From the NCBI GenBank assembly GCA_002011215.1, contig MTML01000083.1:1-64000 (forward strand): 64,000 nucleotides of DNA. Direction: 5' to 3'. The notes under the pieces were generated by a model. It searched no databases. It was given only the letters and a program-made list of their open reading frames with translations, and was not told the origin of the DNA. A program made the position numbers and the translations under genes. How positions within the stretch are numbered: the stretch's first letter is position 1; each line of letters begins with the position of its first letter. This DNA is from Archaeoglobus sp. JdFR-24. GTDB lineage: Archaea; Halobacteriota; Archaeoglobi; Archaeoglobales; Archaeoglobaceae. Positions 55,752 through 64,000 of the stretch are shown piece after piece.

Positions 55752-56072
55752 ATGGAAGTGAGAAAACTGGTTGAGCTCGCATCAACGATAAGAAGCAAAA
55801 ATGCTGGTGTAAACAATATAACCTTCGACATCATTTTCAGCAATCCGGAGAACTACCGACTGGTCAAAAAAAGTGGTGTACTAAACAAAAGTACTGTTGC
55901 AAAGCTTTTTGATATCTCTGAAGATCGTATTGTTAGTTTCGTTGAATTTGACCCAGCAAATGCTATCAAATTTACAATTCGAAGAGGGAAACCAAGTGGA
56001 AGCCCTGGAGAATCAGATGTTTTTGGCAGCCAGCAGTATGCTCCACTTTTAGATATAAAAGTTCCAATATAA
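55752..56072 (+). CDS. DUF4387 family protein
   Basis: A 106-residue protein of the DUF4387 family: LVELASTIRSKNAGVNNITFDIIFSN, VAKLFDIS, and IKFTIRRGKPSGSPGESDVFGSQQYAPL. I chose the ATG at 55752 with GGGGTGA as ribosome site; a GTG lies at 55743. It starts 11 bases after the atuA stop and is presumably its functional partner. Biochemical function unknown. Confidence 0.88.
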   Translation: MEVRKLVELASTIRSKNAGVNNITFDIIFSNPENYRLVKKSGVLNKSTVAKLFDISEDRIVSFVEFDPANAIKFTIRRGKPSGSPGESDVFGSQQYAPLLDIKVPI

Positions 56073-56160
56073 AATATAAATTCCCACTTTTTTATTCTTA
56101 TTCCAAATCTGTTCAGTTTTTTAAGCTGTTCAATTCAAATAACCTGAATATTCGCATTCT

Positions 56161-56235
56161 CTTATCTCATCTCACCTATCAATGTCTTATCTCATCTCAC
56201 CTATCAATGTCTTATCTCATCTCACCTATCAATGC
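56161..56235 (+). repeat. Three tandem 25-bp repeats
   Basis: Unit CTTATCTCATCTCACCTATC plus AATGT, at 56161-56185, 56186-56210 and 56211-56235; only the final base of the last copy differs. There are no spacers, so this is not a CRISPR array. It lies downstream of DUF4387 and ahead of the amino-sugar genes. Confidence 0.95.
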
Positions 56236-56358
56236 TCCCCACCAAGATTTTCATTGCACTCCTAAAGAGGTTATTTTGGCTGAACCTTTAACTTTTTTTG
56301 TAAACCATATCACAAACAGTGGATAAAAATTATAAACTTCTAACTTTAGCTGTTATAT

Positions 56359-57570
56359 GTGCAGGCTATAATTCTCGCTGCAGGTGAAGGAACAAGAATG
56401 CGTCCACTGTCCTACACAAGGCCAAAGGTTATGCTTCCTATAATGAACAAGCCGATTCTTGAACATCTCATAGAGAGCTTATCGAAGGCTGGTGTGAGCA
56501 GAGTTGTTCTTGTTGTAGGGTACAGAGACGATACAATACGAAAACACTTCCAGAACGAATGGAATGGTGTGAAATTCTCTTACGCCAATCAGAGAAGGCA
56601 ATTAGGAACTGCAGATGCTCTGAAAGCCGCTTTCCACCTTCTTGAAGATGAATTTCTCATGCTCAATGGGGATGCCATAGTGAGCAGTCAAGATATAAAA
56701 AATATCATAGATGCTGGTCCAATGGTTCTTTCAGTCAAAGAGGTTCCAAATCCTGAAGACTTTGGAGTCGTTGAGGTTGAAAATGGAGTCGTTAAATCAA
56801 TTGTTGAGAAACCTGAAAAACCGGCCTCCAGACTTATAAACGCAGGAATATACTACTTCACAGAGGAAATAGTGGATTACGTCAAAATGACCAATCCATC
56901 AATAAGGGGAGAATATGAGATCACAGATTCAATTGCAATGGCAATAAGAGATGGTCACAAATTCAGGGCAGTTGAGATAAAGAACTGGATCGATGTCGGG
57001 TATCCATGGGATCTGTTCAGAGCAAATGAGTGGTTTCTTTCCAAAATAAAAAACAAGATCGATGGTACTGTTGAAGATGGTGCTGTTCTGAGGAATCCAG
57101 TGATTGTTGGAGAGGGCAGTATTATAAAGGCAGGCAGCTACATCACAGGGCCGGTGATAATCGGAAAGAACTGCGAAATCGGGCCAAATTGCTACATCAG
57201 ACCCTTCACAGCCATTGGAAATGACTGCCACATTGGTGCATCAGTAGAGATCAAGAATTCAATAATCATGTCAGGAACGAAGATCCCGCATCTGAGCTAT
57301 GTTGGAGATTCAATTATCGGTGAAAAATGCAATCTTGGTGCAGGAACAAAAATCGCAAATCTCAGACTTGATGGAAAGGAAATCTATGCAAACGTTAAAG
57401 GTAAAATAATCTCTACTGGAAGGAGAAAATTTGGTGCAGTAATAGGCGATAACGTTAAAACAGGAATCAACGTTACCATCAATGTTGGGACCATGATTGG
57501 TAATGATGTTTTTATCGCACCAGGTGCAAGGGTTGATGGATATGTTGAGCGGGGATCCAAAGTGTTTTAG
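56359..57570 (+). CDS. Bifunctional sugar-1-phosphate nucleotidylyltransferase/acetyltransferase (GlmU-like)
   Basis: A 403-residue enzyme. The N-terminal nucleotidylyltransferase has the AAGEGTRMRPLSYTRPK signature and LNGDAIVS for metal. A C-terminal left-handed beta helix (about 235-400) contains KIPHLSYVGDSIIGE, whose His311 matches the catalytic His of archaeal GlcN-1-P acetyltransferases of the ST0452/MJ1101 type. It should make UDP-GlcNAc from glucosamine-1-phosphate. It starts with GTG. It forms an operon with a paralogue and glmS. Confidence 0.93.
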   Translation: MQAIILAAGEGTRMRPLSYTRPKVMLPIMNKPILEHLIESLSKAGVSRVVLVVGYRDDTIRKHFQNEWNGVKFSYANQRRQLGTADALKAAFHLLEDEFLMLNGDAIVSSQDIKNIIDAGPMVLSVKEVPNPEDFGVVEVENGVVKSIVEKPEKPASRLINAGIYYFTEEIVDYVKMTNPSIRGEYEITDSIAMAIRDGHKFRAVEIKNWIDVGYPWDLFRANEWFLSKIKNKIDGTVEDGAVLRNPVIVGEGSIIKAGSYITGPVIIGKNCEIGPNCYIRPFTAIGNDCHIGASVEIKNSIIMSGTKIPHLSYVGDSIIGEKCNLGAGTKIANLRLDGKEIYANVKGKIISTGRRKFGAVIGDNVKTGINVTINVGTMIGNDVFIAPGARVDGYVERGSKVF

Positions 57571-57619
57571 TTAATAACTGAAGTTAGATTATAGAGGTAG
57601 AGTATAGAAGGTGTTTTAA

Positions 57620-58783
57620 ATGCAGGCTATAATTCTTGCAGCTGGAGAGGGTCAGAGATTAAGGCCTTTCACCGCGTACAAACCGAAATCCATGATCAAG
57701 GTTGCAAACAGACCAATTCTTGAATATATAATCAATGCACTGAGAAAAAGTGGAGTTAGAGACATAGTCATGGTTGTGGGTTACAGAAAAGAGAGGATAA
57801 TGGATTTCTTTGGTGATGGAGGGAAATTTGGTGTTAAAATCAAATATGCTCTTCAGAAACAACAACTGGGTACAGCCCATGCATTAAAACAGGCTGAAGA
57901 GCTTGCTGAAGATGAATTCTTTGTTGTTCCTGGTGATAATATAATTGATGTAAAAACAATCGAATCTGCCACTGAACCATACACGGTCGTATACAAGAGA
58001 GTATCTGAGATTTCAAAATACGGTGCTTTGCTTGTTGAGGATAGTAGAGTTTTGGAGATCGTCGAAAAACCGGAGAAAGAGTTCAGCAATCTCGCAAACA
58101 CGGGGATATACTTCCTTGATAAGGATGTATTTAAAAAGATCGGGGAGAACACAAGTCTGGTATCGGTTCTAAATAAGATGATTCGAGAAGGATATGAGAT
58201 TAAAGCAGTTGAGGGTAGTGAGTGGTTTGATGTGGTGTATCCCTGGGACATTTTAAAGATAAACGATCTTTCAATGAATTTTAAAGGAAAAAAGATCGCT
58301 GGTAGGGTTGAAAGAGGAGTAACAATTATTGGAGATGTTATTATTGGAGAGGGTAGTGTTGTCAGAGCCAATACTTACATTTACGGCCCGGTTATAATAG
58401 GTGAGCAGTGCTCAATAGGTCCAAACTGCGTGATTTACCCCTCCACCTCCATTGGAGATTCAACAAGCGTTGGTCCCCTCTCCTTTATCGAAAACTGTGT
58501 TATCGGTGAGGGGGTCAAAATTGATGGGAAGGCATATATGAGGAATACTGTCATAGACAGTGGAACCGCAATACAGGCCAATTTTAATGCTGTGAGCGGT
58601 GAGGCAAACATAAAGATAGGTGATGAATGGCATTCTATTGATTCAGGTGCATTTATAGGTGAGAGCTGCAGAATAGGTGCAGGGGTTTTAACAAAGCCCG
58701 CTGCAACAGTTGGCAACTTTGTTTCAGTTTCGATGTTTAAAGTTATTGAGGGGCATATTCCGGATAGTTCGATGGTGTTGTGA
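57620..58783 (+). CDS. Paralogous sugar-1-phosphate nucleotidylyltransferase with degenerate acetyltransferase half
   Basis: A 387-residue paralogue of the preceding protein, sharing MQAIILAAGEG and the RLRPFTAYKPKSMIKV signature, with VPGDNIID as the metal-site region. The C-terminal beta helix is kept, but the segment with the acetyltransferase His is replaced by RNTVIDSGTAIQANF. It is probably a pure nucleotidylyltransferase (UDP- or dTDP-sugar type) working on another sugar phosphate. It ends 1 base before the glmS ATG. Confidence 0.9.
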   Translation: MQAIILAAGEGQRLRPFTAYKPKSMIKVANRPILEYIINALRKSGVRDIVMVVGYRKERIMDFFGDGGKFGVKIKYALQKQQLGTAHALKQAEELAEDEFFVVPGDNIIDVKTIESATEPYTVVYKRVSEISKYGALLVEDSRVLEIVEKPEKEFSNLANTGIYFLDKDVFKKIGENTSLVSVLNKMIREGYEIKAVEGSEWFDVVYPWDILKINDLSMNFKGKKIAGRVERGVTIIGDVIIGEGSVVRANTYIYGPVIIGEQCSIGPNCVIYPSTSIGDSTSVGPLSFIENCVIGEGVKIDGKAYMRNTVIDSGTAIQANFNAVSGEANIKIGDEWHSIDSGAFIGESCRIGAGVLTKPAATVGNFVSVSMFKVIEGHIPDSSMVL

Positions 58784-58784
58784 G

Positions 58785-60566
58785 ATGTGCGGAATAGTTG
58801 GCTATATAGGTTTTAGAAGGGGAGATGAGGTTGTTATTTCATCCCTGAAGAGACTTGAGTATAGAGGATACGATTCCTGGGGTGTAGCTGTAAACAATGG
58901 AAAGGAAATAAAAGTAGTCAAGAGAGTTGGAGCGATAGGTGAAGTCAGTTTTCAGGTAGATGATGCGAATGCTGGCACTCTCTCCATTGGACACACAAGA
59001 TGGGCAACCCATGGAAAGCCATCAAACATCAATGCCCATCCACACTCCGATTGTGAGGGAAAAATTGCTGTTGTCCACAATGGTATAATATCAAACTTTG
59101 GATCGCTCAGAGAAACTCTCATTTCAGAAGGTCATAAATTCGTTTCCGAGACAGATACTGAGGTCATTCCGCATTTGATAGAGAAATATTATAATGGTTG
59201 CCTCGAAAAGGCAGTTGAGGCAGCTATCAAACATTTAAGAGGTTCGTATGCTTTTGTTACCTTTCACAGAGATGAGAGAAAGCTCGTTGCATGCAAGTAC
59301 AAAAGCCCCCTGATTCTGGGGGTAGGAGATGGAGAGTTTATTTTCGCCTCTGATGTTCCAGCGCTGCTGGAGTACACCAACCGCGTCATATACCTGCAGG
59401 ATGGGGATACAGTTGTTGTAACAGATGATTCCTTCAAAATTTTTAATGAAGGGAAGGAAGTCGAGAGAGCTATCGAGATGATCCCATGGAGTATTGAGGA
59501 TGCAGAAAAGGGAGGTTATGAACATTACATGCTTAAAGAGATCCATGAGACTCCAAGAGTTATTGAGGATACCCTTTCAGAGTATGTTTCAGATGAGATT
59601 GAGCTTGATGTTAGCTTTGCAGCTGGAATTTCCGAAATTATCATTCTCGCATGCGGTACATCATATCATGCAGGATTGATTGGAAAGTATGTCATTGAGG
59701 AGCTCACTGGAATTCCTGTGAGAGTTGAATATGCCTCAGAATACAACTACCACTCCATATTCCATACAAGAGGACTTGTTATAGGTATAACCCAATCCGG
59801 AGAGACAGCCGACACACTGGAGGCGATAAGAGCTGCCAAGAGGATGGGATTGAGAACATGTTCTATAGTAAACGTGGTTGGGAGCAGCGCAACAAGGCTG
59901 ACAGATTTTGTTCTGTTCACAAGAGCCGGGCCTGAGATAAGTGTTGCAGCAACAAAATCCTTTATTGCCCAGCTGATTGTTCTTTACATCATCGCTCTTA
60001 AGCTTTCAACACTCACAAGACAGGAGGTAAAAGAACTTGTCGAGGAGCTCAAATCACTTCCTGACCAGATTCAAAGAATACTGGATGAGAAGGGGAGAAT
60101 TGAAGAAATTGCAGATCAGCTTTACACCTATGGAAACCTGATGTACATCGGGAGGGGAATTGGATTTCCCACAGCGCTGGAAGGGGCATTGAAGATGAAA
60201 GAGATTTCCTACATCCATGCAGAAGGATATCCTGCTGGAGAACTGAAGCACGGACCTTTTGCTCTGCTTGGTAAAGAGACTCCAGTCGTGGCAGTCATTA
60301 CACCAGATTCCACCTATGAGATAATGCTGAACAATATCAAAGAAGTTAAGGCAAGAGATTCCGTTGTTGTTGCAGTTTCAGAAGAAAAGGATGAAGAGAT
60401 TGAAAAATACGTTGATTATGTGATCAGGGTGCCTTCAACCTCTCCGCTGCTAACCCCTGTAACCCACTCGGTGGCTCTGCAGCTGCTCGCATACTATGTC
60501 GCGAAAAAAAGGGGATGTGAGATAGATAAACCAAAGAACCTTGCGAAGAGTGTCACAGTCGAGTGA
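58785..60566 (+). CDS. glmS: Glutamine-fructose-6-phosphate aminotransferase
   Basis: Makes glucosamine-6-phosphate from fructose-6-phosphate and glutamine. The protein starts MCGIVGYIG, so Cys becomes the N-terminal nucleophile of the glutaminase once Met is removed. RWATHGKPS and the glutaminase loop follow. Two SIS domains (about 275-420 and 450-585) include GTSYHAG and SQSGET-like TQSGETADT, and the end is KPKNLAKSVTVE. At 593 residues it has the usual length. The longer frame from 58710 overlaps the previous gene and is rejected. It supplies the substrate path of the adjacent GlmU-like enzymes. Confidence 0.97.
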   Translation: MCGIVGYIGFRRGDEVVISSLKRLEYRGYDSWGVAVNNGKEIKVVKRVGAIGEVSFQVDDANAGTLSIGHTRWATHGKPSNINAHPHSDCEGKIAVVHNGIISNFGSLRETLISEGHKFVSETDTEVIPHLIEKYYNGCLEKAVEAAIKHLRGSYAFVTFHRDERKLVACKYKSPLILGVGDGEFIFASDVPALLEYTNRVIYLQDGDTVVVTDDSFKIFNEGKEVERAIEMIPWSIEDAEKGGYEHYMLKEIHETPRVIEDTLSEYVSDEIELDVSFAAGISEIIILACGTSYHAGLIGKYVIEELTGIPVRVEYASEYNYHSIFHTRGLVIGITQSGETADTLEAIRAAKRMGLRTCSIVNVVGSSATRLTDFVLFTRAGPEISVAATKSFIAQLIVLYIIALKLSTLTRQEVKELVEELKSLPDQIQRILDEKGRIEEIADQLYTYGNLMYIGRGIGFPTALEGALKMKEISYIHAEGYPAGELKHGPFALLGKETPVVAVITPDSTYEIMLNNIKEVKARDSVVVAVSEEKDEEIEKYVDYVIRVPSTSPLLTPVTHSVALQLLAYYVAKKRGCEIDKPKNLAKSVTVE

Positions 60567-60702
60567 GTGCACGATGCAGGGCATACAAGGATTAACAGTA
60601 GCATTAGAAATTACAAATTGATTGCCACCTCTTCTAAGTTTTTAGCCCATCCTCAACCTCCCTAAGCTTTTCCTAACTTTTTCAGAGTGTTCTTAAGTAT
60701 TT

Positions 60703-60825
60703 TCAGACTTTTCTATCAAGCATATCTTCAATCATTTTCAGTTTCCTGTAGCTCAGAATAAATATCCCCAGCAAGAGCAGCAGAACGATTATGGATGCGA
60801 AAAAAACCGCGTAAAGATCACTCAT
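60703..60825 (-). CDS. CcmD-like single-helix protein
   Basis: A 40-residue protein: MSDLYAVFFASIIVLLLLLG, then IFILSYRKLKMIEDMLDRKV. One N-out helix followed by a basic, helical cytoplasmic tail is the CcmD layout. It lies 39 bases downstream of ccmC on the same strand, as expected for cytochrome c maturation system I, where CcmD helps release holo-CcmE. Confidence 0.72.
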   Translation of the reverse strand: MSDLYAVFFASIIVLLLLLGIFILSYRKLKMIEDMLDRKV

Positions 60826-60864
60826 CTATCTAACCCCCTCCAGTCCATATATCTCCATATATAT

Positions 60865-61533
60865 TCACTCATTAAATTCCGCCCCTTCAATTTTCATTCT
60901 TATGTTTTCCGATGCTGTTTCCAGTATCATATAGGATATATAAAGCAAAATAAAACCAATAATCATCATTCCAAGCGTCATTCCAATGTTCAGACCAATT
61001 TTCAGCTCGCTGGTTGCTGGATGAAGTGAGAAGTACATGAAAGTGGAAAGATAACTCAGGGGAATGGTGATGTAAGCGAATATTGCAAGAATTGCTGAAT
61101 TTCTCGCCTTATCCTCTGAATTTTCTAATGATTCCCTGAGTGCAAAGTAGGCTGCATAAGCAAACCACAGTATCAGCACGGTTGTTTCCCTTGGATCCCA
61201 GTTCCAGTATGATCCCCATGCTACTTTTGCCCATATCGACCCGCTCAGCAGTGCAGCCGTTATAAGGAAAAAACCCGCTCTGGCCGAGGAGTGTGCAACC
61301 ACATCATATTTGAGCTTTCTCTTTATCAGATAGAGAACTGAGGAGATGAGGGTTATGGTGAATGCCAGGAAGGAAGTGATTGCTGATGGTAAATGGAAAA
61401 ATATTATTCTGTAGTTGTTTTTAAGCTCTTCAGTAGAGGATTCGGGAAGTAATATAAATGAACTGTAAACCCCATAAGTCACAAGAATTATCCCTATAGC
61501 AAAAATATAAAGGCTGTAAGTTGAATAACCCAT
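60865..61533 (-). CDS. ccmC: Cytochrome c biogenesis protein CcmC (heme handling)
   Basis: A membrane protein of about 222 residues with six helices. The tryptophan-rich heme motif reads WGSYWNWDPRETT, and histidines for heme ligation lie in FFHLPSA and SLHPATS, on either side of it. It would present heme to CcmE for attachment to cytochromes such as the diheme protein at 40.3 kb. The ATG at 61533 gives a clean first helix; a TTG 13 codons upstream is the alternative. No ccmE, ccmF or ccmB gene is in the window. Confidence 0.92.
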   Translation of the reverse strand: MGYSTYSLYIFAIGIILVTYGVYSSFILLPESSTEELKNNYRIIFFHLPSAITSFLAFTITLISSVLYLIKRKLKYDVVAHSSARAGFFLITAALLSGSIWAKVAWGSYWNWDPRETTVLILWFAYAAYFALRESLENSEDKARNSAILAIFAYITIPLSYLSTFMYFSLHPATSELKIGLNIGMTLGMMIIGFILLYISYMILETASENIRMKIEGAEFNE

Positions 61534-61820
61534 GAATCCAGAATGACATAACTGATATATCAAAGTTTCCAAATTCTAAAGTCTAAATTAATAATTTAAA
61601 AGTTTAAATTGATTCGAGTGCTTCAATACTCAGCTTTCCCAGATTCATTAGTTTTATCAAAAGCAAATATTTCCCAATCTAATTTTCAACCATATACTCC
61701 TCCAATCATATTAGCGCAACAATTCCCATGTTGACCGTCCAACAGACACGTTCGAAAATGTAGCATTTGACTTTCATGACAGGCGAAAGAATTAAAATAT
61801 CCTCAAACAAATTCCGGAAC

Positions 61821-62051
61821 ATGGTAATAGGCGTGACTATGGTCAATGTTCTTCCCGGGAAGGAAAAAGAAGTTTACACGAAGGCAAAGGAAATGAAAAA
61901 TGTTCGTGAAATATATCATGTCTTCGGTGAGTTTGACTTTGTGGTGATAATAGAGGCAGAGAGTCTCTCAGTGCTGAACAATACAGTAGATGAGATAAGA
62001 ACCATTGAAGGTGTAACAAAAACTCAGACTGTGGTTGGAGCAGAGATCTGA
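61821..62051 (+). CDS. Stand-alone Lrp/AsnC ligand-binding (RAM) domain
   Basis: A 76-residue protein containing only the RAM fold: MVIGVTMVNVLPGKEKEVY, VREIYHVFGEFDFVVIIEAES, ending VTKTQTVVGAEI. No helix-turn-helix precedes it in the frame (upstream in-frame starts at 61767 and 61776 add only an unlike tail). Such proteins form octamers and may modulate full-length Lrp regulators. It lies 36 bases before top6B. Confidence 0.85.
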   Translation: MVIGVTMVNVLPGKEKEVYTKAKEMKNVREIYHVFGEFDFVVIIEAESLSVLNNTVDEIRTIEGVTKTQTVVGAEI

Positions 62052-62087
62052 AATCAGTTAATAAAGATCTAAAACTATTCGCGAAAT

Positions 62088-63932
62088 ATGAACGCAGAAG
62101 AATTTGCAAAAAAACAGAAAGAGATAAGCATAGCAGAGTTTTTTGAGAAGAACAAGCACATCCTCGGTTATTCAAACCCCTCAAAAAGCCTGATAACCTG
62201 CGTGAAGGAGGCTGTAGATAACAGTCTCGATGCTTGCGAGGATGCTGGAGTTCTACCCGATATTCTGGTAAAAATAAACAGAGCAGAAAAGAGTAGTTTC
62301 AGGATTATCATAGAAGACAATGGCCCGGGCATAGTCAAGGAGCAGATTCCCAGGGTTTTTGGTAAGCTCCTTTATGGCTCGAGATTTCATTCAATCAGAC
62401 AGAGCAGGGGACAGCAGGGCATCGGAATTTCTGCGGCTGTCCTGTATGCTCAGCTGACAACAGGGAAACCCGTTGTCATCATATCAAAAACGAATCCGGT
62501 TGAGAAGGCCATCAGAATGGAAATTTTCATCGACACCAGAAAAAACGAACCTGAAGTAATTTCCAAAGAGCTTATTGAGTGGCACAGACCAAGAGGAACG
62601 AGGATTGAGTTTGAAATAGCCGGCACATATGTTAAGGAAAGAAAGCAGAGCGTTCTCGAGTATCTGACAGAGACATCTGTTGTGAATCCCCACGCAAAAA
62701 TAACCTTTATCGATCCCGATGGGGAAATATTCGAATTCAAAAGAGTCAGCGAGGAAGTTCCTGAAGTACCCAAAGAGATTCCACCTCACCCACATGGAAT
62801 CGAACTCGGAAGTCTGATGTGGATGCTCAAAAAATCCAGTGCCAGCACTCTAAAAAACTTCCTGAAGAGTGAATTCGTCAGAGTGGGGGATAAGACTGCT
62901 GATGAGGTTTTACGAAAAGCTGCATTAGATGCCCGAAAAGATCCAAAAAAACTCAGCAGGGAGGAGATCGTCAGGTTGATCGAGGCTTTCAGAACCACTG
63001 ATTTCCTTCCTCCACCAACCGATTGTCTTTCTCCAATCGGTGATAAATTCATCATGCAAAGCATGATCAGCAGATACAACGTTGAGTGGGCATATGCGGT
63101 AACAAGAAAACCTAAAGTCTACTCAGGGCATCCTTTTCTGGTTGAAGCATGTATCGGTTATGGGGGGGAGCTGAGAAGTGAGGATAAGGTTTCCATTCTC
63201 AGATTTGCCAACAAGATACCGCTCCTCTATTCCCAAGGTGGTTGTGCACTCACAAAGGCTGTCGAGAGCATAAACTGGAGAAACTACGGGCTTATGCAGT
63301 CTAAAAACGAGCTACCAAGTGGGCCAGCAATCATTCTCGTTCATATAGCATCTACAAACGTTCCCTACACTTCCGAATCGAAGGAGGCGATCGCATCAAT
63401 TCCAGAGATAATAGATGAGGTGAGGCTTGCTCTTCAGGAGGCCGGAAGAAGACTGAAAGAGTATATAGAAAGAAAAGAAAGATTCAAGAAGAAGAGAGGA
63501 AAGGAGGAGGTTCTCAACCGTATTTTGCCCCTGCTGGCAAAAAAGGTTTGTGAGGTTCTTGAAAAAGATGAAGTGGATGTAAGTAAGATAGTTGCACGGA
63601 TAATAGGAAACGTTTTCATCGAAAGGCATGTTGAGGAGAAAGATAACATCCTTGAAGTAAAAATAAGGCTTTCCAATTTCACTAAATCAAGAAAAGAGTT
63701 TAAACTGTACGAAATATGCTCAGGAGAGGTTTCTACAGATTCCATAGAAGATGGATTAAAGCCAAAGATTTCAGAATCCAGATATACAACACTGCTCTGG
63801 AATCTGAATATTGAGGCTGGAAGCACAATAGAACTGAAATATTCGGTGAAGGGGAAGATAATAAATCGAAAACCCTATGTGGATGGATTGAGTTCGGAAA
63901 TACTTCAGGGTGGAGAAGTCATGCAGATGTAG
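62088..63932 (+). CDS. top6B: DNA topoisomerase VI subunit B
   Basis: The ATPase subunit of the archaeal type IIB topoisomerase, which relaxes and decatenates DNA with the A subunit. GHKL motifs are clear: [15 protein letters not shown] (Mg-binding Asn), IEDNGPGI, and the lid with [11 protein letters not shown]. The H2TH segment lies at about 235-305, and the transducer with the switch Lys ([16 protein letters not shown]) at about 410-450. A C-terminal Ig-like domain is included in the 614 residues. The A-subunit gene is expected just beyond the right edge. Confidence 0.97.
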   Translation: MNAEEFAKKQKEISIAEFFEKNKHILGYSNPSKSLITCVKEAVDNSLDACEDAGVLPDILVKINRAEKSSFRIIIEDNGPGIVKEQIPRVFGKLLYGSRFHSIRQSRGQQGIGISAAVLYAQLTTGKPVVIISKTNPVEKAIRMEIFIDTRKNEPEVISKELIEWHRPRGTRIEFEIAGTYVKERKQSVLEYLTETSVVNPHAKITFIDPDGEIFEFKRVSEEVPEVPKEIPPHPHGIELGSLMWMLKKSSASTLKNFLKSEFVRVGDKTADEVLRKAALDARKDPKKLSREEIVRLIEAFRTTDFLPPPTDCLSPIGDKFIMQSMISRYNVEWAYAVTRKPKVYSGHPFLVEACIGYGGELRSEDKVSILRFANKIPLLYSQGGCALTKAVESINWRNYGLMQSKNELPSGPAIILVHIASTNVPYTSESKEAIASIPEIIDEVRLALQEAGRRLKEYIERKERFKKKRGKEEVLNRILPLLAKKVCEVLEKDEVDVSKIVARIIGNVFIERHVEEKDNILEVKIRLSNFTKSRKEFKLYEICSGEVSTDSIEDGLKPKISESRYTTLLWNLNIEAGSTIELKYSVKGKIINRKPYVDGLSSEILQGGEVMQM

Positions 63933-64000
63933 AAGAGTGCGAAAAGTGGGCTTGCGGGTGAGGAGTGAGAAGGTGTGAGAATGTGTGAACCGGATTGGTC

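Noticed and set aside
56161..56235. Possible CRISPR array
   Set aside because: The three repeats are directly adjacent with no spacers, and no cas gene is in the window.
58710..58784. Longer GlmS N-terminus from 58710
   Set aside because: GlmS needs Cys as residue 2; MCGIVGY starts at 58785, right after the upstream stop.
63933..64000. Start of the topoisomerase VI A subunit
   Set aside because: Expected just downstream, but the last 68 bases do not show a recognisable Top6A N-terminus.

Overview
The window looks like chromosomal DNA of a hyperthermophilic euryarchaeon, most likely a member of the Archaeoglobales. Reasons: an archaeal 7S SRP RNA, DNA topoisomerase VI, TruD, Pth2, CofC (coenzyme F420 synthesis), an FtsZ gene preceded by a small ribbon-helix-helix regulator, MTH1187-like and DUF357 proteins, tRNAs without encoded CCA, TATA-box promoters close to start codons, and a DtxR-family repressor heading a metal ABC-transporter operon, arranged as in the MDR1 operon known from Archaeoglobus. 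This placement is inference; no rRNA is present.

Layout. 1-5.1 kb: thiD, argJ, an FAD oxidoreductase, DUF1152 and a gamma-carbonic anhydrase. 5.1-10.8 kb: cdrS-like regulator plus ftsZ, a thiamine-binding-like protein, a hydrolase, and an HMG-CoA-synthase-like/DUF35 protein paired with a thiolase. 11-17.4 kb: mercuric reductase, a phosphoesterase fused to a degenerate low-molecular-weight phosphatase domain, truD, pth2, a small beta-barrel-like protein and cofC. 17.5-28.1 kb: a type IV pilus-like secretion locus (ATPase, double platform protein, pilin, membrane protein, 740-residue pilin-like surface protein). 28.1-31.2 kb: mdr1-like regulator and a Zn/Mn-type ABC transporter. 31.2-37.1 kb: small proteins, tRNA-Val, an NfeD protease, a tyrosine-phosphatase-like protein and a ThiN-AIR-synthase-like fusion.

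37.1-43.6 kb is a decaying accessory segment. It holds a truncated methyltransferase, a disrupted membrane-protein gene, an arsC pseudogene beside an intact ACR3 arsenite exporter and AbrB regulator, and an Lrp pseudogene. It also holds an intact diheme cytochrome c, a small RHH protein and a divergent Cys-rich protein. 43.6-51.2 kb: tRNA-Leu, an EamA transporter, SRP RNA, a winged-helix protein, a radical SAM protein and a very long MEDS/PAS/GAF sensor without kinase domain, next to a response-regulator stub.

51.2-56.1 kb is the most interesting module: a TRAP-type permease with a tiny partner, a divergent NrpR-like regulator, an AtuA/DUF1446 protein and a DUF4387 protein. Both rightward promoters carry sites of the form GGWA-N6-TWCC, the operator type known for methanogen NrpR. 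I infer that NrpR has here been re-used for uptake and breakdown of an unknown, probably carboxylic, substrate. 56.3-60.6 kb makes amino-sugar nucleotides (two GlmU-like enzymes and GlmS). 60.7-64 kb holds ccmD/ccmC-like cytochrome maturation genes, a stand-alone Lrp ligand domain and top6B at the right edge.
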